The position numbers and the translations under genes were made by a program. The notes under the pieces were generated by a model. That model had not been told where the DNA came from. It saw nothing but the letters and a program-made list of their open reading frames with translations, and searched no databases. From positions 94,784-158,783 of the forward strand of contig NZ_JADKYB010000023.1 in NCBI RefSeq assembly GCF_016918855.1: a stretch of DNA of 64,000 bases, read 5' to 3'. Positions within the stretch are counted from its first letter, which is position 1. Every line of letters begins with the position of its first letter. Positions 51,606 through 61,700 of this stretch are shown piece after piece. The DNA is from Actinacidiphila acididurans (GTDB lineage Bacteria; Actinomycetota; Actinomycetes; Streptomycetales; Streptomycetaceae).

Positions 51606-52301
51606 TCAGCATCCGGCGATCAGCCGCAGCAGCAGCTGCGGCAGCTCGGCGAGGTACATGTGACCGCCGGGAAGCTCGGCGTACTGGAAGTACTCCCGGG
51701 TGCACGAGCGCCACTGCTGCGCCTGCTCGGCCGTCACCAGCGTGTCCCGGCCGCCGCGCAGCGCGGTGATCGGGATCGGCAGCGGCTCGTGGAAGACCGG
51801 CTGATAGTTCTCGTGCATCGCCACGTCGGCGCGCAGCAACGGCAGCAGCACCTCGCGCAGGTCCTCGTCGTCCAGCGCCTCGTGCCGGAAGCCGGCGAAT
51901 TCGCGGACCCGCTCCACGAACGCGTCGTCGTCGAGACCGGTGGCCCGTTCGGCCCGCATCCCCTCCGGGCCGGCCGAGCCGCTGACGAACAGGCCGGCCG
52001 GTGCCGGTCCGCCCGAGCGCACCAGCTGCTGGGCCAGCTCGTAGGCGAGCAGGGCGCCCATGCTGTGGCCGAAGAGCGCGTACGGCCCGTTCGGCACCTG
52101 CGCGGCGACGGCGGGCGCCAGCTGTTTCGCGGCCTCGCCCAGATCGGTGAACGGCTCCTCGGTGAACGCCTCCTCCCGCCCCGGCAGTTGCACGGGCACC
52201 ACGGTCAGGCCGACGGGGGCGTGCCTCTTCCAGTCCCGGAAGAAGCCCGCCCCACTGCCCGCGAAGGGAAGACAGACGAGCGACAGCCCGGTGTCGGTCA
52301 T
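51606..52301 (-). CDS. Type II thioesterase
   Basis: A 231-residue alpha/beta hydrolase of the NRPS/PKS editing type. Seen: LVCLPFAGSGAGFFRDW, VPVQLPGREEAF and the nucleophile elbow ALFGHSMGALLAYEL (Ser80), with Asp186 in RGGRDTLV and His214 in LPGGHMYL. In known systems it strips wrong or stalled acyl groups from carrier proteins. Given the free-standing A-T protein and the module lacking adenylation, an aminoacyl-shuttling role (SyrC-like) is conceivable, but that enzyme uses Cys and this one has Ser. Its ATG overlaps the mbtH stop by one base (TGATG). Confidence 0.9.
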   Translation of the reverse strand: MTDTGLSLVCLPFAGSGAGFFRDWKRHAPVGLTVVPVQLPGREEAFTEEPFTDLGEAAKQLAPAVAAQVPNGPYALFGHSMGALLAYELAQQLVRSGGPAPAGLFVSGSAGPEGMRAERATGLDDDAFVERVREFAGFRHEALDDEDLREVLLPLLRADVAMHENYQPVFHEPLPIPITALRGGRDTLVTAEQAQQWRSCTREYFQYAELPGGHMYLAELPQLLLRLIAGC

Positions 52302-52507
52302 CAGCCGCCCATCGCCTCGATCAGGCTCTTCGGGCGCATGTCGGTCCAGTTCTCCTCGATGTAGGCGAGGCTGGCCTCCCGGGTGTCCCGGTCGTGCACG
52401 ATCTCCCAGCCGGCCGGCACGTCGGCGAACGTCGGCCAGAGGGAGTACTGGCCCTCGTCGTTGATCAGGACGAAGAATTCGCCGTCCGGATCGTCAAAAG
52501 GATTCAC
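52301..52507 (-). CDS. mbtH: MbtH-like NRPS accessory protein
   Basis: 68 residues, GTG 52507, with AAGGAGGG about five bases upstream. The full MbtH signature is visible: NPFDDPDGEFFVLINDEGQYSLWPTFADVPAGWEIVHDRD...YIEENWTDMRPKSL, with the three invariant Trp (SLWP, PAGW, NWTDMRP). It binds NRPS adenylation domains and keeps them soluble and active. It is the first gene of the minus-strand operon, in front of the thioesterase, and diverges from the large NRPS gene with 235 bases between starts, where both promoters must lie. Confidence 0.95.
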   Translation of the reverse strand: MNPFDDPDGEFFVLINDEGQYSLWPTFADVPAGWEIVHDRDTREASLAYIEENWTDMRPKSLIEAMGG

Positions 52508-52742
52508 GTCGGCCCTCCTTGAGTTCTCCCCGCGGTTTGCCGGGGTGGCCAGCGTCCACCGCCGGCCGCCCGGGCGGCGTCTGTGGTCGCCGCCGTTACG
52601 GCTGCCGCGCGGCGCTCGCGGCCGGTTGTACGCGGCCCGTCGTAACGGTGGCGACCACGCATCCCCTCCGGGGCTCGCCGGAGCAGCCTGGACCGAACGG
52701 GTCGGCGCCCCCTGCTGTCCCGGTGATGTGGAGGGCGTGCGC

Positions 52743-55700
52743 GTGATGCCGGAGCAGCCGGAACCGACGGACGACATCGACCTCAGCGAGATCCTCGCGA
52801 TGGACGACGCCGAGCGGCAGCGCATCGTGGTCGGCTGGAACGACACCGGGCGCGGGATAGCGGCGGCCACGCTGCCCGAGCTGTTCGCCGCACAGGCCCG
52901 GCGCACCCCGGACGCCACGGCGCTGGCCGGCGGCACCGTGACGATGGACTACCGGGAGCTCGACGAGCGGTCCAACCGGCTGGCCCGGGTGTTCGCCGCC
53001 GCCGGGGTCGGCCCCGAGGTCCGGGTCGCGATCATGCTGCCCCGCTCTCCCGAGATGGTGATCACGATGCTGGCCGTGGTCAAGGCCGGCGGGGCGTACG
53101 TGCCGGTCGACCCGGACTATCCGGCCACGCGGATCTCGCTGATGCTCGACGACGCCGAGGTCTCCCTGGTGGTGGCCGGGCGCCCGCTGAACGGGACCGC
53201 GCCCGGGCGGCGGGTCGTGGTGCTCGACGAACCGGCGACCGTTCGCGAGATCGCCCGCGCCGACCCCGGGCCGCTGCCGGCGAACGCGGCCCTGACCCCG
53301 GACAGCGCCCTCTGCGTCTTCTACACCTCCGGCTCGACCGGCACCCCCAAGGGCGCGGTGGCGGTGCACCGGGCCGTCGACCGGCTGGTCCGCGAGTCCT
53401 GGTTCTGGGACGCAGGCCCGGGCGACGTCGTCGGCCACCTCGCCTCGGTCTCGTTCGACGCGGCCCTGCTGGAGATCTGGGGCGCTCTGCTGACCGGCGC
53501 GACCGTGGCCGTGGCGCCCCCGGGCCGGCTGTCCATCGGCGACCTGACGGCGTTCTTGACCGGGCACGACGTCAGCCTGCTGTTCATGACCTGCGGCCTG
53601 TTCCACACCGTGGCCGACGTCGATCCGGACACGTTCGCCGGCCTGCGGCTGCTGATCACCGGCGGCGACGTGGTCTCGCCGGCCGCGTGCGCCCGGGTGC
53701 TGAGCCACGTCCCCGGCATCCGGATGGTCAACGCGTACGGGCCGACCGAGAACTCCTGCTTCACGACCGTGTACACGGTGACCGAGCAGGACACGGCCGG
53801 GGCGCTGCCCATCGGGGCGCCGATCGCCGAAACCCGGCTCTACGTCCTGGACGACCGGCTGGCCACAGTGCCGGTGGGCGTCGACGGCGAGCTGTACCTG
53901 GCCGGTGACGGCCTGGCCCGAGGGTACTTCGGACGCCGGGGCCTGACCGCCCACCGGTTCGTGGCCGACCCCTTCACCCCGGGTGGCCGGCTCTACCGGA
54001 CCGGCGACATCGCCCGGTGGCGCCGCGACGGTGTCGTCGAGTTCGCCGGGCGCGCCGACGAACAGGTCAAGATCCGGGGCTTTCGGGTCGAGCCCGGCGA
54101 GGTCGAGGTCGTGCTCGCCGGGCACGAGGCGGTCGCGTCCACGGTGGTGCAGGCCCGCGAGGACATCCCCGGCGACAAGCGGCTGGTCGCGTACGTGGTG
54201 CCGCGCGGCACGGCGACGGCCGCGGACCTGCGGGAGCACCTGACCGCCCGGCTGCCGGAGTACCTGGTGCCGTCGGCGTTCGTGTTCCTCGGCGAGCTGC
54301 CGCTGAACACCAACGGCAAGGTGGACCGGCGCGCGCTGCCGGCCCCCGAGCACACCACCGGCTCCCGTGCTCCCCGCGACGTGCGCGAGGAGCTGATCTG
54401 CGCGGCGTTCGCCGAGGTGCTCGCGGTGGAGGCGGTCGGCGTCGAGGACAGCTTCTTCGACCTCGGCGGTCACTCGCTGCTGGCCGTACGCCTCGTGGAA
54501 CTGCTGCGCGAACGCGGCGTCACGATCGACGTCCGCACCCTGTTCGCCAGTCCGACCCCGGCCCGGCTCGCCGTCGCCGCGGCCCGCGAGCGGGTCGACG
54601 TCCCGCCGTGCCTCATCCCGCCCGGCGCCGATGCCGCGACCGTGCTGACGGCCGCGATGGTGCCGCTGTCCGGGCTCACCACCGAGCAGCTCGCCACCGT
54701 CGTGGCCCGCGTGGACGGCGGCGTCGCCAACGTGGCCGACGTCTACCCGCTGGCACCCCTGCAGGAGGGCCTGCTCTTCCACCACCAGCTCGGCTCCGGC
54801 GACGGTCAGGACCCGTACGTCCTGCGGCAGGTGCTGCGTTTCGACTCGCGCGCACGGCTCGACGCCTTCCTCGGCGGCTGGCAGCAGGTCGTCGACCGGC
54901 ACGACATCCTGCGCACGGCGGTCTTCGCCGACGGGCTGCCGCACCCGGTGCAGGTCGTTCAGCGGCACGCCGAGCTGCCCGTGCACGAGCTGGGGGAACC
55001 GGCCGGCGACGACCCCGTGGCCTGGTTGCTGGCGCGGTGCGACGAGCCGATGGACCTGGGCCACGCCCCGCTGATGGACGCCTGGGCGGCCCCCGAGCCG
55101 GGCGGTGACCGGTGGCTGCTGGCCCTGCGCAACCACCACATCGTGCTCGACCACACCACCTCCGAGGTCGTGCTGGCCGAGGTCCGGGCGGTGCTGGCAG
55201 GCCGGGGCGACGAGCTGCCGCCGGTGCTGCCCTACCGTGAGTTCGTCGGCCAGGCCCGGATGGGGGTCAGCGACGCCGAGCACGCCGAGTACTTCACCCG
55301 GCTGCTCGGCGGTGTCACCGAGACCACGGCGCCCTACGGCGTGCTCGACGTGCGTGGCTCCGGCGAGGACGTCGCCACGGTCTGGGCCGACCTGCCACCG
55401 GAGCTGGCTCGTCGGGTTCACGCGCAGGCCCGCCGCCACGGCGTCAGCGCGGCCACCATCTTCCACGTCGTCTGGGCCCGGGCGCTCGCCGAGGCCGCGG
55501 GCCGCGAGGACGTCGTGTTCGGCACCGTCCTGTTCGGGCGGATGCAGGCCGGCGCGGGCGCCGACCGGGTGCTCGGGCTGTTCATCAACACCCTCCCGGT
55601 GTACGTGCGCACCGGCGGCACCGGGGTCCTCGACGCCGTCCGCGCCATGCGTGACCAGCTGGCCGAGCTGATGGTGCACGAGCACGCACCCCTCTCGCTC

Positions 55701-58700
55701 GCGCAGAGCGTCAGCGGCGTCCGGCACCCGGCCCCGCTGTTCACCGCCCTGTTCAACTACCGCCACTTCTCGGCGAGCGCGGAGAGCACCCCCTTCGCCG
55801 AGGCCAGCGGCATCGAGCCGATCTGGGCGCGGGAACGCAGCAACTATCCGCTGAACGTCTCCGTGAACGACCTGGGCGACGGCTTCAGCTTCACCGTCCA
55901 GTGCGTGTCGCGCATCGACGCCGGCGCCGTCGCGGAGTTGCTCGCCACCGAGACCGAGACCGTCGTCGGAGCACTGGAGAGCGACCCGCAGCGCCGCCTG
56001 CCGACCCGGGCGGTCACCGCCCCGGCCGGCTCCGCTTCATCCGGCCCGGCCGAAGAGCCGGCCGTCGCCCGGCGCGGCCCGCGTGACCTGCGCGAGGAGC
56101 TGCTCTGCGACCTCTTCGCCGAGGTGCTCGGCCGGGAGGAGGTCGGCGTCGACGACAACTTCTTCCACGTCGGCGGGCACTCGCTGCTGGCCACCCGCCT
56201 GGTCGCCCGGATCCGCGGCCTGCTCGGCGTCGAGATCCGGCTGGCCACGGTGTTCGACGCGCCGACCGTGGCCGCGCTCGCCCGGCACCTGGACGCGGCG
56301 TCGCCGGCCCGGGCCGCGGTGCCCGTCGCCGAGCGCCCGGCGGTGCTCCCGCTGTCGTTCGCGCAGCGCCGGCTGTGGTTCCTCGCCCAGCTCGAGGGCC
56401 CCAGCGCCACCTACAACATCCCCCTGATGCTGCGGCTGCGCGGCGAGCTGGACGTCGCGGCCATGCAGGCCGCCCTCACCGACGTCGTCGTGCGCCACGA
56501 GAGCCTGCGGACCCGGTTCGGGGTGGCCGACGGCACCGCGTACCAGCAGATCGTCGACGCGGACCGGGCCGGGGTCGGCCTGCCGGTCGTCGTGGCCGCC
56601 GCCGCTGACGTCCGAGCCCGCGCCGCCGAGGCCGCCGCCGAGCCGTTCGACCTGGCCCGGGACCTGCCCGTCCGGGCCCGGCTGATCGACGTCGGAGGCG
56701 CCGCCGAGGAGTGGGTGTTCATCCTGGTCCTGCACCACATCGCGGGCGACGGCTGGTCGATGGTGCCGCTGTGGCACGACCTGACCCGGGCCTACGCCGC
56801 GCGGGCGGCGGGCGCCGCGCCGGACTGGGCGCCGCTGCCCGTGCAGTACGCCGACTACACCCTTTGGCAGCACGACCTGCTCGGGCCGGCCGACGAACCG
56901 ACGAGCCTCGCCACCCGGCAGGTCGAGTTCTGGCGCGACGCGCTGGCCGGCGCCCCGCGGGAACTGGCCCTGCCGGTCGACCATCGCCGCCCGCGGGTGA
57001 CCGGCTACGACGGCGCGGCGGTCTCCTTCACCATCCCCGCCCCCCTGCACGACGCGCTGCGCACACTGGCCCGCGACCACCAGTCGACGATCTTCATGGT
57101 GCTGCAGGCCGCGGTCGCCGTGCTGCTGTCGCGGCTGGGCGCGGGCACCGACGTACCGATCGGCACGGTCGTGGCCGGGCGGACCGACGAGGCGCTGGAC
57201 GACCTGGTCGGGCTGTTCGTCAACACGCTCGTGCTGCGGACCGACCTGTCCGGCGACCCGACCTTCGCCGACCTGCTCGACCGGGTCCGGGCCGGCGGGC
57301 TGGCCGCCTTCGAGAACCAGGACGTGCCGTTCGAGCGGCTCGTCGAGGAACTGGCGCCGGAACGCTCGCTCGCGCGGCACCCGCTGTTCCAGGTGATGCT
57401 CACCCTGCAGAACGCGCACCACGCCGCGCGTGACCCCCGGCTGCCCGGCCTGCCGGGGGTGGAGGCCGAACCGTACGGCGAGGACATCACCGCGGCCAAG
57501 TTCGACCTGCAGTTCTCCTTTGCCGAGATGTTCACCCCCGGCGGCGGCCCGGCCGGGGTGGACGCGGTCATCGTGTTCGCGGTGGACCTGTTCGAACGCG
57601 CGACCGCCGAGGCCCTGGGCCGGCGGCTGGTCCGAGTGCTCGAGCGGGTGACCGCCGACCCCACGACCCGGGTGACCAGGATCGACGTCCTGGAACCGGC
57701 CGAGCGCCTCCGGCTGGCCGCCTGGTCCGACGGCGAGGCGGCGCCGGCCGGAGAGCCGGGGACGACCCTGCCGGAGCTCTTCGCGCGGGCGGTCCGCTCG
57801 GCGCCCGGGGCGGTGGCCGTGGTCGACGGCCCCGACGAGGTCACCTACGCCGAGCTGGACGCCTGGTCGGACCGGGTCGCCGCGAAGCTGGCCGGCCGGG
57901 GCGTCGGGCCCGAGTCGACGGTGGCCGTGGTCCTGCCGCGCTCGGCGGAGCTGATCGCGGTCCTGCTCGGCGTCTGGAAGGCCGGGGGCGCGTACGTGCC
58001 GGTGGACCCCGGGTATCCGGCCGAGCGGATCGCCGCGACGATCGCCGACGCGGCCCCGGCGGTCGTGATCGACGAGCCGGGCTGGGCGCCGGCCGACGAC
58101 GGGCCCGCGACCGTACCGGCACCGGATCTGCGGCCGGAGAATCCGGCGTACGTCATCTACACCTCCGGTACGACCGGTCGGCCGAAGGGTGTCGTGGTGC
58201 CGCACGGCAACGTGGTGGCGCTGTTCGCCGCGACCCGGGAGCGGTTCGGCCTCGGCCCGCGCGACGTGTGGTCGTGGTTCCACTCATTCGCCTTCGACTT
58301 CTCCGTCTGGGAGCTGTGGGGTGCGCTGCTGCACGGCGGCCGGGTCGTGGTGGTGCCGCCCGAGGTGAGCCGCTCGCCCCGCGACTTCGCCGACCTGCTG
58401 GCCGCCCGCGGCGTCACCGTGCTCAGCCAGACCCCGTCGGCGTTCCACCAGTTGCCCGCGGGCGCCCTCGACGACACTGCCGTCCGGCTGGTCGTCTTCG
58501 GCGGGGAGGCGCTGGACGCGTCCGCGCTCGCGTCCGTACCGGCCCGGGTGCGGCTGGTGAACATGTACGGCATCACCGAGACGACCGTCCACGCGACCTG
58601 GGTGGACGTGCCCGGCGGCGGCTGGGGGCCGCGCAGCGTGATCGGCCATGGCCTGCCCGGCCTGGCGACCCTGGTGCTCGACGACGCGCTGCTGAGCGTG

Positions 58701-61700
58701 CCGGCCGGGGTCGCCGGCGAACTGTACGTGGGCGGCGCCCAGGTCGCGCGCGGGTACGCGGACCGGGCCGGCCTGACCGCGTCGCGGTTCGTGGCCGACC
58801 CACGCGGAACCGGCGGCCGCCTCTACCGGACGGGCGACGTCGTGCGCCGCGACGCCGACGGGCGGCTGGAGTTCCTCGGGCGCGCCGACGACCAGGTGAA
58901 GGTCCGCGGCTTCCGCGTCGAGCCCGCCGAGATCGAGGCCGTGCTCACCGAGGACGGCGGTGCCGAGCGGGCGGTCGTGGTGCTGCACGGCGACGACCCG
59001 GCCGACCGGCGGCTCGTCGCCTACCTGGTGCCCGCGGACGTGGACGTGGCCGCCGTCCGGGAGCGGGTCGCGCGACGGCTGCCCGGGCACATGGCGCCGG
59101 CCGCGTACCTGGCCCTGGCCGAGCTGCCGCTGACCCCGAACGGCAAGGTGGACCGCCGAGCCCTGCCGGCCCCGGACTACTCGGCCGCAGCGGGCACTCG
59201 CCGGGCACCGAGATCGGTGCGCGAGCACCTGCTCTGCGCGGTCTTCGCCGAGGTGCTCGCCGTCGACGAGGCCGGTCCCGACGACAGCTTCTTCGACCTC
59301 GGCGGGCACTCGCTGCTGGTGACCCGGCTGGTGTCGCGGATCCGGACGGTCCTCGGCACGGAGATCCGGGTCCGGGACGTGTTCGACGCGCCGACGCCGG
59401 CCGGTCTCGACCGCCGAATGGAGACCGCCGACCGGGCCCGTCCCGCCCTGACCGCCGGCCCGCGCCCCGACCCGATGCCGCTGTCGTACGCCCAGCGGCG
59501 GCTGTGGTTCCTCGACCAGCTCGACGGCCCGAGCGCCACCTACGACATCCCGCTCGTGCTCGGCCTGACCGGTGCCCTCGACGTGCCCGCCCTGGACGCG
59601 GCGCTGCTGGACGTGCTGCGCCGGCACGAGAGCCTGCGGACCCGCGCGGAGTCGGCCGACGGCAACGCGTCCGCGCGGGTGGTGGACGCCGGCGACGTCA
59701 CGTCGGTGCTGACCGTGGCCGGGCCCGCGGAACCGGACGTGGTGGCGCGAGCGGCCGGGCACCGCTTCGACCTGGCGGTGGACCTGCCCGTCCGGGCCTG
59801 GCTGTTCCCGGACGGGGACGGCCGCTGGGTGCTGGTCCTGGTGGTGCACCACATCGCCGGCGACGGCTGGTCGCTCGGCCCGCTGTGGCGCGACGTCGCG
59901 ACCGCGTACGAGGCGCGCGTGGCGGGACGGGTACCCGGGTGGCGCCCGCTGCCGGTGCAGTACGCCGACTACGTGCTGTGGCAGCGCGACCTGCTCGGCG
60001 ACCCCGCCGACCCGTCGAGCGTCCTCGCGGCCCAGACCGGCTGGTGGCGGGAGGCGCTGCGCGGGGCACCGGCCGAGCTCCCGCTGCCGTACGACCGGCC
60101 GCGTCCCCGGGTGGCGTCGCACCGGGGTGACGTCGTGGCGGTATCGATCCCCGGCGACGTGTACGCCCAGGTGGTGCGGGTCGCGCGGGCCCGGCCGGTG
60201 ACCGTCTTCATGGTGTTGCACGCCGCCCTGGTGGCCACGCTCTCGCGCTCGGGCGCCGGCACCGACGTCAGCGTCGGGACGGTGGTGGCCGGGCGGACCG
60301 ACGAGGCGCTGGACGACCTGGTCGGGCTGTTCGTCAACACGCTGGTCCTGCGCACGGACCTGTCCGGCGACCCGACCTTCGCCGACCTGCTGGACCGGGT
60401 CCGGGAGACCGGGCTGTCCGCGTTCGAGAACCAGGACGTGCCGTTCGAGCGGCTCGTCGAGGAGCTGGCGCCGGAACGCTCGCTCGCGCGGCACCCGCTG
60501 TTCCAGGTGATGCTCACCCTGCAGAACGCCCCGGCGAGCGCCCCACGGCTGGCCGGGGTCGGCGTCGAGCCGTACGCCGCACCCGGGGTCACCGCGAAGT
60601 TCGACCTGGAGTTCGCGTTCACCGAGTCGCCCGACGGTCTGACCGGCCTGCTCGCCTACACCACCGACCTGTTCGACCGGGCCACCGCCGAGGCACTGGC
60701 CGGCCGGTTCGTCCGGGTCCTCGCCGCGGCCACCGCCGACCCGGGCACCCCGCTCGACGGGCTGCCGGTCCTCGGCGCGGCCGAGCGTCGCGACCTGCTC
60801 GAGGCCGGGACCGGCGAGACCCGTGCCGTGCCCGGCCTCTCCGTGCCGGAGCTGGTCACCCGGCAGGCAGCCCGTACGCCCGGCGCCCCCGCGATCGTCT
60901 CCGGGTCCACCACGATGACCTACCGCGAGCTCGACGACCGCTCCGACCGCCTGGCCCGTGCGCTGACCGGCGCCGGCGCGCGGGTGGGGGTCGTCATGCG
61001 GCGCTCGCCCGAGCTGATCGTGACGCTGCTGGCGGTGCTGAAGTCCGGCGCCGCGTACGTGCCGGTGGACATCGCCGCCCCGCCGGCCCGTTGGCGTACC
61101 GTCCTCGACGGGATCCCCGTCGTGGTCGCCGATCCGGACCTCGCCCCGGCCGTGCGCGAAGCCGCCCCTGACGCGACGGTGCTGACCCCTGCCGACGAGC
61201 TCCCGGACGGCGCCGGACCGCTCGGCCGGCCGATCCCCGGCAGCGGTCTCGCGTACGTCATGTACACCTCGGGCTCCTCCGGCGTGCCCCAGGGTGTCGC
61301 CGTGACCCACCGCGACGTCGCCGAGCTGGTCAGCGACCGGTGCTGGAGCGTCGACGACACCTCCGCCGTCCTGATGGTCGCGCCGCATTCCTTCGACGCG
61401 TCCGTCTTCGAGATCTGGGTGCCGCTGACCCGCGGCGCCCGGGTGGTGCAGGCGCCGGCCGGCGACCTCAGCGCCGCGTCCTTGCGGACCCTGATCAGGA
61501 CGTACGGCCTCACCCACGTCCACCTGACCGCCGGCCTGTTCCGGGTGGTCGCCGAGGAGGATCCCGGTGCGTTCACCGGCGTGCGCGAGGTGCTGACCGG
61601 CGGCGACGTGGTGCCCGCGCCGGCCGTGGCTCGGGTGCTGGCCGCGGTGCCCGGCGTGACGGTCCGCGCGCTGTACGGGCCGACCGAGATCACTCTGTGC

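Noticed and set aside
51606..52301. SyrC-type aminoacyl transferase instead of type II thioesterase
   Set aside because: The nucleophile is Ser in GHSMG with a normal Asp/His pair. SyrC-like shuttles use Cys, so thioesterase is the simpler call.
52596..55766. 1056-codon minus-strand frame opposite the first NRPS modules
   Set aside because: His/Gly/Arg-rich sequence without domains, opposite clear A, T and C domain motifs.
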